Assembly (NCBI GenBank): GCA_963581225.1 | Contig: CAUZMW010000003.1 | Coordinates: forward strand, 1 to 44,194 | Length of the DNA stretch: 44,194 nucleotides | Origin: SMWC01 sp963581225 | Lineage (GTDB): Bacteria > Pseudomonadota > Gammaproteobacteria > Steroidobacterales > Rariloculaceae | Reading direction: 5' to 3' | In this document: one piece after another, positions 8,060 through 16,467 of the stretch | Layout: every line of letters starts with the position of its first letter | Position numbering within the stretch: position 1 is the first letter of the stretch | Translations under genes and position numbers: made by a program | Notes under the pieces: model-generated | Seen by the model: only the letters and a program-made list of their open reading frames with translations | Told to the model about the DNA's origin: nothing | Databases searched by the model: none

Positions 8060-9145
8060 ATGGCGAACACGCGCGACGCGAACGTCGATCACGAGGGCCA
8101 CGACTACGACGCCATACTCGTCGTGTCGTTCGGCGGCCCCGAGGGTCCCGACGACGTCGTGCCATTTCTCGACAACGTGCTACGTGGATTGAAGATCCCG
8201 CTAGCGGCCAAAGAGCGCATCGCGAAACGTTACGAGCACTTCGGCGGCGTCAGTCCGATCAACGCCGAGACGCGCGCGTTCATCGCGGCGCTCGAGAGCG
8301 AGTTACGCGCGCACGGCATCGACCTGCCCGTGTACTGGGGCAACCGCAACTGGCACCCGCTGCTGGCAGACACGCTCGAGAGAATGCAGGCAGACGGGAT
8401 CAAGCGAGCACTGGCGCACGTGACCAGCACGTTCGCCTCCTATAGCGGTTGCCGCAAGTACCGCGAGGATCTGTACGAGGCGACCGCGGCACTCGAGCAG
8501 CCGCTAGTCATCGACAAGCTGCGGCTCGGGTTTAACCATCCGGGGTTCCTCGCCGCGACCATGGGCCGTACACACCAGGCATTCGAAACAATACCCGCTG
8601 CGCGACGAGCCGAGACCCCACTATTGTTCACGGCTCACAGCCTGCCCAAGTCGATGGCTGAACATGCCCCCTACGAGGCGCAACTACACGAAGCCTGCGG
8701 GCTCGTCGCCGCGGCGCTCGAGCACGATGAATGGGCGCTCGCCTACCAGAGCAACAATGCAGCATATGGGGAGCCGTGGCTGGAGACTGATATCTGTGAG
8801 AAATTGCGGGACCTCGGCAGGCTCGGCGTGCAGGATGTTGTGGTGATGCCGATCGGCTTTGTCTGCGATCACATAGAGATCGTGCTCGATCTCGACATCG
8901 AGGCGCAAGCCGTCGCTGATGAAGCCGGCGTAAATATGGTCCGTGCGGCGACGGTCGGTGCGCATCCCACCTACGTCGGCATGGTCCGCGAGCTCATTGA
9001 AGAGCGCATGAGTTCGAATTCGGAACGGCTGAGCTTCGGCAGGCTCGGCCCAAGCCATGATTTCTGTCCCGCGGACTGCTGTCTATCGGGCCGACCCGGC
9101 GATCCGAAACCGGCGCTGTGTGGCGTCCCGGGAACCGAAGCTTGA
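8060..9145 (+). CDS. cpfC: Coproporphyrin III ferrochelatase
   Basis: A 361-residue ferrochelatase. DAILVVSFGGPEGPDDVVPF and FGGVSPINAETRAF resemble the actinobacterial/planctomycete type, not gammaproteobacterial HemH. The catalytic pair appears as His193 (LLFTAHSLPKSM) and Glu273 (IGFVCDHIEIVLDLD); the latter segment follows the coproporphyrin-type pattern PVGFVxDHxEV. The C-terminus has four cysteines (336, 340, 341, 354: FCPADCC...ALCG), and Cys131 lies in YSGCRKYRED. These are plausible ligands of the [2Fe-2S] cluster known in some ferrochelatases, though their spacing was not checked against a structure. It inserts Fe2+ into coproporphyrin III to give coprohaem for ChdC. Confidence 0.9.
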   Translation: MANTRDANVDHEGHDYDAILVVSFGGPEGPDDVVPFLDNVLRGLKIPLAAKERIAKRYEHFGGVSPINAETRAFIAALESELRAHGIDLPVYWGNRNWHPLLADTLERMQADGIKRALAHVTSTFASYSGCRKYREDLYEATAALEQPLVIDKLRLGFNHPGFLAATMGRTHQAFETIPAARRAETPLLFTAHSLPKSMAEHAPYEAQLHEACGLVAAALEHDEWALAYQSNNAAYGEPWLETDICEKLRDLGRLGVQDVVVMPIGFVCDHIEIVLDLDIEAQAVADEAGVNMVRAATVGAHPTYVGMVRELIEERMSSNSERLSFGRLGPSHDFCPADCCLSGRPGDPKPALCGVPGTEA

Positions 9146-10506
9146 CCGAGATTCACGAGCATGACGCGATCGTCATCGGCGCCGGCCTCGCGGGACTGGC
9201 CGCGGCGCTGAAGCTGCAGGCCGCGGGCGTCGATGCGCGGGTCATCGAAGCGCAGGATCGAGTCGGCGGCCGCGTGCACTCGATGCGCCAGTTGGGCAGT
9301 AATAAGGAAGCCGGCGGTACCTACATCGGCGCCGGTTATACGCGCGTCATCGGCGCGGCCGAACGCTATGGCGTCGGGCTCATCGACGTGACGCCGATGC
9401 TGGCGTTCTTCCGTGAGCAAGAACTCGTGCTTGGCGATGAAATCATCCGTCAGGCGGACTGGCCCGATCATCCCGCAAACCTGTTCCGCGGCGACGACAA
9501 GCCGATCATGCCGTGGGCGTATCACCGTTTGCTCACGGTGCGGGAGAATCCACTGACACAACCCGGCGACTGGCTCGCTGCCGACGCGGCCGCCTATGAT
9601 GTCTCGGCTTACGACTGGCTGAAGAGTCTCGGTCTCGACGACGACGCGATCAAGCTCGCCTATGGCATCAACGTCAGCTTCGGCAAGGACGCCCATGACG
9701 TCTCGGCGTTGTTGCTGTTTTTCCGTGCGGCCTTTTCCGTTGCGCAACGTCGCTTCGCGCCCGAGGGCATCGTCGGCTACACGGCCAGGAACGGCGTCGC
9801 CCGCATCCCCGAGACCATGGCCGAAGCGTTGAATCCACCGGCAGAACTGAACAAGGTGGTCGTGGCGATCACAACCCAGGCGGATCACGCCGAGGTACGT
9901 TGCGCGGATGGCAGTATCTATCGGGCGCCGCACATCGTGTGCTCGCTGCCGTTCGGCGTACTGCGGCACATCGACATGAATCCGCCGCTGCAGGGCCTGC
10001 AAGCTGAAGCGGTCAACACGCTGCCGGCGCAGGCCGTGACGCAGGTCTATCTCGCCCACAAATCCAATTTCTGGGAGGCGGACGGCTACACGGCGAGTCT
10101 ATTTACCGACGGCGTTGCCGGCATGGTAGCGGCCGCGAGAAACGGCGCCGACCCCGAGGAGGTCACGAGCTTTACGGCCTGGACGCTCGGACCGAACGCG
10201 AGCGTACTCGACGCGCTGGCGCCGGCCGATGCCGGCAGGCGCGTGATCGCGGAGATCGAACGCATACGGCCCGCCGCCAAGGGCCAGCTCGAATTTTTGG
10301 GGCTGAAGTCCTGGGGCACGGATCCGTTCGCTCAGGGCGGTTGGGCCTATTTCAAGCCCGGCCAGATCACGCGTTTCGGCGCCGCGATGGGCGCGCCGCA
10401 CGGCCAGATACGATTCTGTGGCGAGCACCTGGGGCGAGTCAGCCGCGGTATGGAAGGCGCGATGGAATCCGGCGAACGCGTCGCCGCCGAGATCCTCGAG
10501 TTATAA
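9142..10506 (+). CDS. Flavin amine-oxidase family protein, candidate coproporphyrinogen oxidase
   Basis: 454 residues if it starts at TTG 9142, which overlaps the cpfC stop as TTGA; a GTG at 9118 is the other option. The FAD dinucleotide-binding motif DAIVIGAGLAGLAAALKL, the GGRVHS motif and the C-terminal FAD segment FCGEHLGRVSRGMEGAMESG place it in the monoamine oxidase/protoporphyrinogen oxidase superfamily. The EAGGTYIGAGYTRV segment looks more like monoamine oxidases than classical HemY/CgoX. It is the last gene of the haem operon, exactly where an oxidase turning coproporphyrinogen III into coproporphyrin III is needed. That role is inferred from context; an unrelated amine oxidase remains possible. 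Confidence 0.75.
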   Translation: MTEIHEHDAIVIGAGLAGLAAALKLQAAGVDARVIEAQDRVGGRVHSMRQLGSNKEAGGTYIGAGYTRVIGAAERYGVGLIDVTPMLAFFREQELVLGDEIIRQADWPDHPANLFRGDDKPIMPWAYHRLLTVRENPLTQPGDWLAADAAAYDVSAYDWLKSLGLDDDAIKLAYGINVSFGKDAHDVSALLLFFRAAFSVAQRRFAPEGIVGYTARNGVARIPETMAEALNPPAELNKVVVAITTQADHAEVRCADGSIYRAPHIVCSLPFGVLRHIDMNPPLQGLQAEAVNTLPAQAVTQVYLAHKSNFWEADGYTASLFTDGVAGMVAAARNGADPEEVTSFTAWTLGPNASVLDALAPADAGRRVIAEIERIRPAAKGQLEFLGLKSWGTDPFAQGGWAYFKPGQITRFGAAMGAPHGQIRFCGEHLGRVSRGMEGAMESGERVAAEILEL

Positions 10507-10530
10507 GGTCGGGACAAATAATTCTAATGC

Positions 10531-10561
10531 CATTCGGCCATACGCGAATGAGCACATAACC
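10531..10561. promoter_or_regulatory. Possible CysB-type operator upstream of cysH
   Basis: An inverted repeat CATTCG (10531-10536) / CGAATG (10545-10550) is followed by ATAACC at 10556-10561. The same ATAACC half-site lies in the cysB/cysG intergenic palindrome near 12581. LysR regulators such as CysB commonly bind dyads upstream of sulfur-assimilation genes. The match is short and unverified. Confidence 0.25.
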
Positions 10562-10591
10562 GTTCACGCAGCGGCCGATAGCCTCTACCGT

Positions 10592-11392
10592 GTGCCTCCC
10601 GATGAACGCCGTTATCGCTACTGTCGAGCAAACACCCCTCGCCTGCCCGCGCGGCCGGCGCGTGCGAGCGTCTGCGGTGAGGCGGCCACGCAGGAAGCTG
10701 CGCTCTCGCTATGCAACAGCAAGTTCGCCGCGCTCTCGCCGTACGAGCGGATCGAGTGGTCTCTCACACACCGACCGGGCAACCATGTCCTGAGCTCGAG
10801 CTTCGGCGCGCAGGCCGCCGTATCGTTGCACCTCGCCACGCAGGTTTATCCCGATATCCCGGTCGTGCTGGTCGATACCGGCTATCTGTTTCCCGAAACC
10901 TATCGTTTCGTCGACGAACTCACCGAGCGGCTCAAGCTCAACTTGAAAATCTATCGGAGCGAGCTGTCACCGGCCTGGCAGGAAGCGCGCTTCGGACAAC
11001 GTTGGTAACAGGGCGTCAAAGGCATCGACGAATACAACGAGCAGAACAAAGTAGAGCCCATGCGCCGCGCGTTGCGGGAACTCGATGCCGGCACCTGGTT
11101 CGCAGGTCTACGCCGCGGTCAAAGCGAGAGTCGCGCGACGATTCCCTACCTCGATCTGTTCGGCGCGCGCTGGAAAGTTCACACCATCGCCGACTGGACC
11201 GATCACGACGTGCATCGTTATCTGACGAAGCATGACCTGCCGTATCACCCGTTGTGTGAAGAAGGCTATGTGTCGATTGGCGATCGGCACAGCACGCGAC
11301 CGCTACAGGATGCCGGCGATGAAGAGCTGACGCGTTTCAACGGCCTGAAGCGCGAGTGCGGTCTGCACGATATCGACCTGGCTGACCTGTAA
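10592..11392 (+). pseudogene. cysH: Phosphoadenylylsulfate (PAPS) reductase, interrupted by in-frame TAA
   Basis: Both halves are in one frame and read as a complete CysH except for a TAA at 11006-11008. Before it are LSSSFGAQAAVSLHLATQ, DTGYLFPETYRFVDEL and AWQEARFGQRW. After it come QGVKGIDEYNEQNKVEPMRR, TWFAGLRRGQSESRA and the catalytic C-terminal motif KRECGLHD. In E. coli CysH the corresponding residue is Glu, so GAA to TAA by one substitution explains the break. The start is also unclear: GTG 10592 is in frame, while a better-looking ATG at 10602 is in the +1 frame. The enzyme reduces PAPS to sulfite with thioredoxin. If the stop is real, assimilatory sulfate reduction fails unless a second copy exists elsewhere. 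Confidence 0.85.
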
Positions 11393-11490
11393 GAATCGCT
11401 ATAAATACGGGGACGGTCTACCTAATTCACGGGGAAAAAGTACCGGGTTCGTGAATTAGGTAGACCGTCCCCGTATTTATAGCGATTCTT
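11391..11490. repeat. Long perfect palindrome between convergent cysH and cysB
   Basis: Perfect inverted repeat with 41-nt arms (11391-11431 and 11450-11490) and an 18-nt spacer. The left arm begins within the cysH TAA and the right arm ends on the first base of the complement of the cysB stop codon. The core reads AAATACGGGGACGGTCTACC and recurs near 25183 and, degenerate, near 23503 and 23535. It would form a very stable hairpin in either transcript and could act as a bidirectional terminator or 3' stabiliser. The dispersal suggests a REP-like mobile repeat; no transposase is present here. Confidence 0.9.
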
Positions 11491-12500
11491 TAAACGGTGG
11501 CGACTTCGTCCTGGTCGCAGCCGCCGCGGATCGGCAGCCGCAGATCGCTCAACAACTCATCCACCTCTTCCTGCGTCTCGAGACTCGCGGCATCGGTGAT
11601 AAGCCGGGGCGTGTAATGCGGCGCGAACAGATGGATGAAATCGACCATATAGCTTCGCAGCACCATATCCTTCGGGAAACCGAGCCAGGTCGTGACCTGA
11701 GGAAACAGGCCCTTGGCATCGATAGCCTTCAGATCGTCCTGATCCTGGCACTCATAGGCCATGGATGCGATCACACCCACACCCATACCCATACGCACAT
11801 AGGTCTTAATGATGTCGGCGTCGCGCGCCGTAAACACGACGCGTGGTTCGAGCCCTTCATTCTGAAACGCTTTCTTGAACGACGATTCGCCCGTCAGGCT
11901 GAAGACGTAGGTCACGAGCGGATAGGCGGAAAGCATCTTCAAGTCGACGGGCTTTGTTTCACGCGCCAGCGGATGATCGTTGGGGACGAGGGTGATGCGG
12001 TTCCAGTGATAGATCGGCAACAGCGTGAGATTCGAGAACAACTTGTTCGAGCCTGTCGCGATCGCGAAATCGACCTTGTGCGTACTGACCAGTTCCGCAA
12101 TCTGCTCGGAGGTACCCTGGTGTAACTCGAGATCGACCTTCGGATAGCGCTCGTTGAATTCGCGGATGACATCGGGAAGAACGTAACGCGCCTGCGTGTG
12201 CGTTGTTGCGATCGACAGCGTGCCTTCCTGCTCGTCGGTCAGGTCGCTCGCGAGACTCCGGATATTCTCGACTTCGCGCAGGACCTTGCGGGCACGATCG
12301 ATGACTTCCCGACCGGCCGGCGTGATGGCCGCCAGACTCTTGCCTTTGCGGGTGAAAATCTGCATCCCGAGCTCCGCCTCAAGCTGCTTCAGCTGCTTGC
12401 TGATGCCGGGCTGGCTGGTAAAAAGGCGCTCGGCCGCGGAGGTGATATTCAAGCCGCTGTCGACGATGCCGATCAGGTATTTAAGCTGCTTCAGTGTCAT
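11490..12500 (-). CDS. cysB: LysR-family regulator CysB
   Basis: 336 residues, slightly longer than E. coli CysB (324). The N-terminal helix-turn-helix reads MTLKQLKYLIGIVDSGLNIT, then AERLFTSQPGISKQLKQLE and TRKGKSLAAITPAGREVI, matching CysB/Cbl. The effector domain has ARDADIIKTYVRMGMGVGVI and LRSYMVDFIHLFAPH, both typical of CysB. In characterised species CysB activates the sulfur-assimilation genes with N-acetylserine or O-acetylserine as inducer and represses itself. It is flanked by cysH (convergent) and cysG (divergent), which fits. The C-terminal ~20 residues (DLRLPIRGGCDQDEVATV) extend past the usual end. Confidence 0.93.
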   Translation of the reverse strand: MTLKQLKYLIGIVDSGLNITSAAERLFTSQPGISKQLKQLEAELGMQIFTRKGKSLAAITPAGREVIDRARKVLREVENIRSLASDLTDEQEGTLSIATTHTQARYVLPDVIREFNERYPKVDLELHQGTSEQIAELVSTHKVDFAIATGSNKLFSNLTLLPIYHWNRITLVPNDHPLARETKPVDLKMLSAYPLVTYVFSLTGESSFKKAFQNEGLEPRVVFTARDADIIKTYVRMGMGVGVIASMAYECQDQDDLKAIDAKGLFPQVTTWLGFPKDMVLRSYMVDFIHLFAPHYTPRLITDAASLETQEEVDELLSDLRLPIRGGCDQDEVATV

Positions 12501-12581
12501 GGGCTCGTTGGTGATCTACTCCAGAGCTGGCCAGACAAAAACGCCGCGTCCCGAGGGAGGCCGCAGCCCAATAATCGCATA

Positions 12582-12594
12582 TAACCATTGGTTA
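12582..12594. promoter_or_regulatory. Candidate LysR box (T-N11-A dyad) between cysB and cysG
   Basis: TAACCATTGGTTA is a perfect dyad (TAACCA / TGGTTA around one T) fitting the LysR-family T-N11-A consensus. It lies 82-94 bp upstream of the cysB start and about 175 bp upstream of cysG, in the 269-bp divergent intergenic region. It is a plausible CysB autoregulatory site. No convincing -35/-10 pair was assigned. Confidence 0.45.
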
Positions 12595-12769
12595 CATGGC
12601 CTGTCAACCGAAAAACCTCTGGTGTTTTCAATCTGTTAGCGTTTATACCCACCAGGCATAAGACCAGAAATAGACGATCTTGTTCTCCGAACGCCCATAG
12701 CGGTATCGTGGCGCACGCTAAGGGTTCCCGTACTCCGGCAAGCGAGCCCGTCTTCAGATCTCAGCGACC

Positions 12770-14206
12770 ATGGACCATCTGCCTATATTCGTAGAACTAG
12801 AGGGCCGACCCTGCCTCGTCGTCGGCGGCGGCGCTGTGGCCGAGCGCAAGGTTCGCGAGCTGCTTGAGGCAGGCGCCGTCGTAACCATCGTGAGCCCGAC
12901 GGTCACAGCCGGACTCGAGCAACTCGTCGATGCCAGCACAATCCAGCTGCAGCCGGAAACATTTCAAGAGAATCAACTGGGGGAGTATTGGCTGGTCGTG
13001 GCTGCGACGGCTGATCGCGAACTCAATTCACGCATCGCAAGAGCGGCGGAGAGCCAACAGCGTTTCTGCAACGTCGTCGACGACGCAGAGCTGTGCTCGT
13101 TCATCATGCCCGCGGTCGTGAAGCGCGCGCCGATCACCGTCGCGGTCTCGAGCAGCGGCCGCTCGCCGGTGCTCGCACGCTGGGTCAAGGGCCTGATCGA
13201 GTCGTTGCTGCCGACGCGGCTCGGCAGCCTGGCGAGTCTGGCGGGGCGCTGGCGGCAACGCGTACGTGAGTCGATCACCAACGTCGATGAGCGGCGGCGA
13301 TTCTGGGAAGAGTTACTCACAGGGCCCGTACCCGAACAGTGCTACTCGGGCGCCGAGCAACAGGCCGAGGCTGCCATCGAGCAGGCGCTCGCCGACTGGC
13401 ACGCAAACGACGCCCACAAGACTGGCGAGGCTTATCTGGTCGGTTCAGGTCCCGGCAGCGCCGACCTCATCACATTGCGCGGCAGGCAGCTCTTGAGTCA
13501 GGCCGAGGTCGTCCTGTACGACCGTCTGGTCGGCGCCGAAGTACTGGAGTTCGCACGCCGTGACGCCGAGCTGATCTCGGTCGGCAAGCAACCCGGACAA
13601 CCGTCGATCACCCAGGAACAGATCAACCGTTTGCTCGTGCAACTCGTGAGCCGCGGCAAGCGCGTCTGCCGCCTCAAGGGCGGCGACCCGATGATCTTCG
13701 GCCGCGGCGGCGAGGAATTGGAAGCACTCGCAGCGGCAGGGCTGCCGTTCCAGATCGTACCGGGCATCTCGGCCGTCACCGGCTGCGCAGCCTATGCCGG
13801 GATCCCGCTGACGCTGCGCGGCGTCGCGCGTTCGGTCCTGCTGACCACCGGCCACGTCGAAGATTCGGGCCACTTCGATCTCGGGCCGCTCCAGCCGGAC
13901 CAGACTCTGGCACTCTACATGGGCGTCGCCCAGTACGGCGAGATCGCCGAGCGGCTCATGGACCAGGGTACCGATCCCGCAACGCCGGTCGCCGTGATCG
14001 AGCGCGGCACGACCGACAGTCAACGCGTGATCAGCACCGTGCTCGGCGAATTACGCCAGGCGGCGCTTGAGTTGGAGATAAAGCCGCCCGCTCTACTCCT
14101 GATCGGCGAAACGACAGAGTTCGCCGAACGCTATGCCTGGTTTGCTCCCGAGAACGTGGTCCTATATAAGAACAGAGCCACCGGGCGCCTAGCGCGGGTC
14201 AGCTGA
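12770..14206 (+). CDS. cysG: Sirohaem synthase (fused dehydrogenase/ferrochelatase and SUMT)
   Basis: 478 residues, the usual length for trifunctional CysG. The N-terminal half begins MDHLPIFVELEGRPCLVVGG and carries the NAD-binding GGGAVAERK motif and SSSGRSPVLARW. It oxidises precorrin-2 and chelates iron. From about residue 220 the uroporphyrinogen-III methyltransferase domain shows VGSGPGSADLITLRG, VLYDRLV, RLKGGDPMIFGRGGEE and PGISAVTGCAAYAGIPLT. Sirohaem is the cofactor of assimilatory sulfite reductase, so the gene belongs with cysH, cysB and cysM. It draws on the uroporphyrinogen III made by the adjacent haem operon. Confidence 0.96.
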   Translation: MDHLPIFVELEGRPCLVVGGGAVAERKVRELLEAGAVVTIVSPTVTAGLEQLVDASTIQLQPETFQENQLGEYWLVVAATADRELNSRIARAAESQQRFCNVVDDAELCSFIMPAVVKRAPITVAVSSSGRSPVLARWVKGLIESLLPTRLGSLASLAGRWRQRVRESITNVDERRRFWEELLTGPVPEQCYSGAEQQAEAAIEQALADWHANDAHKTGEAYLVGSGPGSADLITLRGRQLLSQAEVVLYDRLVGAEVLEFARRDAELISVGKQPGQPSITQEQINRLLVQLVSRGKRVCRLKGGDPMIFGRGGEELEALAAAGLPFQIVPGISAVTGCAAYAGIPLTLRGVARSVLLTTGHVEDSGHFDLGPLQPDQTLALYMGVAQYGEIAERLMDQGTDPATPVAVIERGTTDSQRVISTVLGELRQAALELEIKPPALLLIGETTEFAERYAWFAPENVVLYKNRATGRLARVS

Positions 14207-14247
14207 CCCCTGTCTGCTGCAATAACAATCGAACAAGAGAGCAGATC

Positions 14248-15207
14248 ATGATCTACGACAGCATTCTGGACACTATCGGCAATACGCCCATCGTGAAGTT
14301 ACATCGCGTCGTGCCCGATAACGTCGAGATCTACGCCAAAGTCGAGGCGTTCAATCCCGCCGGTTCGGTCAAAGACCGGCTGGCATTCGCGATCATCGAC
14401 GACGCCGAGCGGCGCGGGGCAATCAAGCCAGGCCAGACCATCGTCGAGGCGACCTCCGGCAATACCGGTATTGCACTGGCCATGGTCGCGGCCGCCAAGG
14501 GCTACAGTTTCGTCGCCACGATGGCCGACAGTTTCTCCGCCGAGCGCAGGCAGATCATGCGGGCGCTGGGGGCCAAGGTCATTCTGACGCCCGCCGCCGA
14601 ACGCGGCACCGGCATGGTCAAGCTCGCCGAAGAACTCGCGGCGAAGCACGGCTGGTTCCTCGCGCGGCAATTCGAGAACCCGGCCAATCCGGCCTTCCAT
14701 CGCCAGACCACGGGCCCCGAGATCCTGAAGGATTTCGCCGGGCGGCGACTCGACTACTGGGTCACGGGTTGGGGCACCGGCGGCACGTTGACCGGCGCGG
14801 GAGAGATGATCAAGTTGGCCCGGCCGGACGTACAGATCATCGCGACCGAGCCGGAGGCGGCACAACTCGTCGGCGGTAAGGAATGGCAGCCGCACAAGAT
14901 CCAGGGCTGGACACCGGACTTCGTTCCCGATGTGTTGAACCCCGATCTACACGATCAACTCCTGCCCGTCACGGATGAAGCCGGCAAGGAAATGGCGCGT
15001 AGCCTCGCGGCGGAAGAAGGCATCTTCGTCGGCATCTCGGCCGGCGCAACACTGGCCGCCGCGCACCGAGCCGCAGAATCGGCCGACCCGGGGTCGGTCA
15101 TGCTGGTGATGCTGCCCGATACGGGCGAGCGTTATCTCGGCGCGTATCTGTTCGACGATCTCGTCGAGGGTTCCGACGACGAGTGGCTGGCTAGCTTAGA
15201 CGGCTAA
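14248..15207 (+). CDS. cysM: Cysteine synthase B
   Basis: 319 residues from ATG 14248, preceded by a purine-rich AAGAGAGC. It is a PLP-dependent beta-replacement enzyme making cysteine from O-acetylserine and sulfide (or S-sulfocysteine from thiosulfate in the CysM type). The Schiff-base lysine is K42 in NPAGSVKDR, the phosphate-binding loop is TSGNTGIALAM and the substrate loop is TGWGTGGTLTGAG. The opening SILDTIGNTPIVKLHRV and the FENPANPAFHRQTTGPEI segment resemble CysM more than CysK. It lies 41 bp after cysG, probably co-transcribed. Confidence 0.93.
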   Translation: MIYDSILDTIGNTPIVKLHRVVPDNVEIYAKVEAFNPAGSVKDRLAFAIIDDAERRGAIKPGQTIVEATSGNTGIALAMVAAAKGYSFVATMADSFSAERRQIMRALGAKVILTPAAERGTGMVKLAEELAAKHGWFLARQFENPANPAFHRQTTGPEILKDFAGRRLDYWVTGWGTGGTLTGAGEMIKLARPDVQIIATEPEAAQLVGGKEWQPHKIQGWTPDFVPDVLNPDLHDQLLPVTDEAGKEMARSLAAEEGIFVGISAGATLAAAHRAAESADPGSVMLVMLPDTGERYLGAYLFDDLVEGSDDEWLASLDG

Positions 15208-15225
15208 GCGAACTATTATGCGGCC

Positions 15226-16467
15226 ATGAGCACGCCTCGCGTTGTCATTGTCGGCGGTGGGTTCGCGGGCCTCGCCGCGGCGCGCGGCCTGGCGAGCACG
15301 GCAGTCGACGTCTTGCTCATCGATCGCCACAATTATCATCTGTTCCAACCGCTGCTGTATCAAGTCGCGACGGCCGGGCTCTCGCCCGGCGAGATCGCCT
15401 GGCCCATCCGGAGTCTGCTACGGCGACAATCCAACGCGCGCGTCGTCCTCGGCGAAATCGACAGCGTCGATACCGGCGCAAAGCTCGTGCGTGTCGGCGA
15501 GCGTGAGATCAGTTACGACTTTCTCGTACTCGCGACGGGTGCACGGCACGCCTACTTCGGCCACAGCGACTGGGAGCCTCACGCGCCGGGCTTGAAAACC
15601 GTTGACGACGCCACGGAGATCCGGCGGCGAATTCTTCTCGCGTTCGAACAGGCAGAGATCGAAACCGATCCGGAGACACAACGCGCGCTACTAACCTTCG
15701 TCATCGTCGGCGGCGGCCCGACCGGCGTCGAGCTCGCCGGCGCGATAATCGAGCTCGCGAAGAAGGCTCTGACGCGGGACTTTCGACGCATCGACCCGAG
15801 TACGGCACGAGTCATGTTGGTCGAAGCGAGTGCACGCGTCTTGCCAGCCTTTCCCGAGACGCTGTCGTCCACCGCGGCCGAGTCGCTGGAAACACTCGAC
15901 GTCGAGGTTCGCAGCGGTGCGCCCGTTACGGCCTGCGATGCCGACGGCGTCGTTATCGGCACGGAACGTATCCGCGCCCGTACGGTTTTGTGGGCAGCCG
16001 GCGTTGCGGCCTCACCCGTGGCGCGCTGGCTCGATGCGCAGGCCGATGCCGCGGGCCGAGTCATCGTCAATGACGATCTCAGTGTACCCGGTCACCCGGA
16101 AATTTATGTCGTCGGCGATGCGGCACGAGTCGCGTGGGCAGAGGGATTCGTACCCGGCGTCGCGCCGGCTGCCAAACAGATGGGCGGCTATGTCGCGCGG
16201 ACGATTCGCGCCCGCGTCGATGGCAAAAAGCCGTTACCGTTCAAGTACCGGAATTACGGCAACCTCGCTACGATAGGCCGCAGCCGCGCCGTGATCGACT
16301 TCGGCTGGCTCCGCCTGCGAGGCTGGCTCGCATGGTGGATCTGGGGTATCGCGCATATCTACTTCTTAATCAGCATACGCAACCGGATGCTCGTCGCGTG
16401 GCAGTGGCTGTGGTCCTATCTGACGTTTCAGCGCGGCGCGAGACTCATTACCGGGGACGAGGACTAG
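15226..16467 (+). CDS. ndh: Type II NADH:quinone oxidoreductase
   Basis: 413 residues with two Rossmann motifs: FAD-binding VVIVGGGFAGLAAARGLA at the N-terminus and NADH-binding FVIVGGGPTGVELAGAI at about residue 163. The quinone-side signatures NYHLFQPLLYQVATAGLSP and VAPAAKQMGGYVA are typical of bacterial NDH-2. The C-terminal region (GWLAWWIWGIAHIYFLISIR onward) is hydrophobic and should dock the enzyme on the inner membrane. It passes electrons from NADH to quinone without proton pumping. It starts 18 bp after cysM. Confidence 0.9.
   Translation: MSTPRVVIVGGGFAGLAAARGLASTAVDVLLIDRHNYHLFQPLLYQVATAGLSPGEIAWPIRSLLRRQSNARVVLGEIDSVDTGAKLVRVGEREISYDFLVLATGARHAYFGHSDWEPHAPGLKTVDDATEIRRRILLAFEQAEIETDPETQRALLTFVIVGGGPTGVELAGAIIELAKKALTRDFRRIDPSTARVMLVEASARVLPAFPETLSSTAAESLETLDVEVRSGAPVTACDADGVVIGTERIRARTVLWAAGVAASPVARWLDAQADAAGRVIVNDDLSVPGHPEIYVVGDAARVAWAEGFVPGVAPAAKQMGGYVARTIRARVDGKKPLPFKYRNYGNLATIGRSRAVIDFGWLRLRGWLAWWIWGIAHIYFLISIRNRMLVAWQWLWSYLTFQRGARLITGDED

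Noticed and set aside
11770..11810. CACACCCACACCCATACCC run that looks like a short tandem repeat
   Set aside because: It is the antisense of the conserved CysB segment VRMGMGVGVI, so it is explained by coding.
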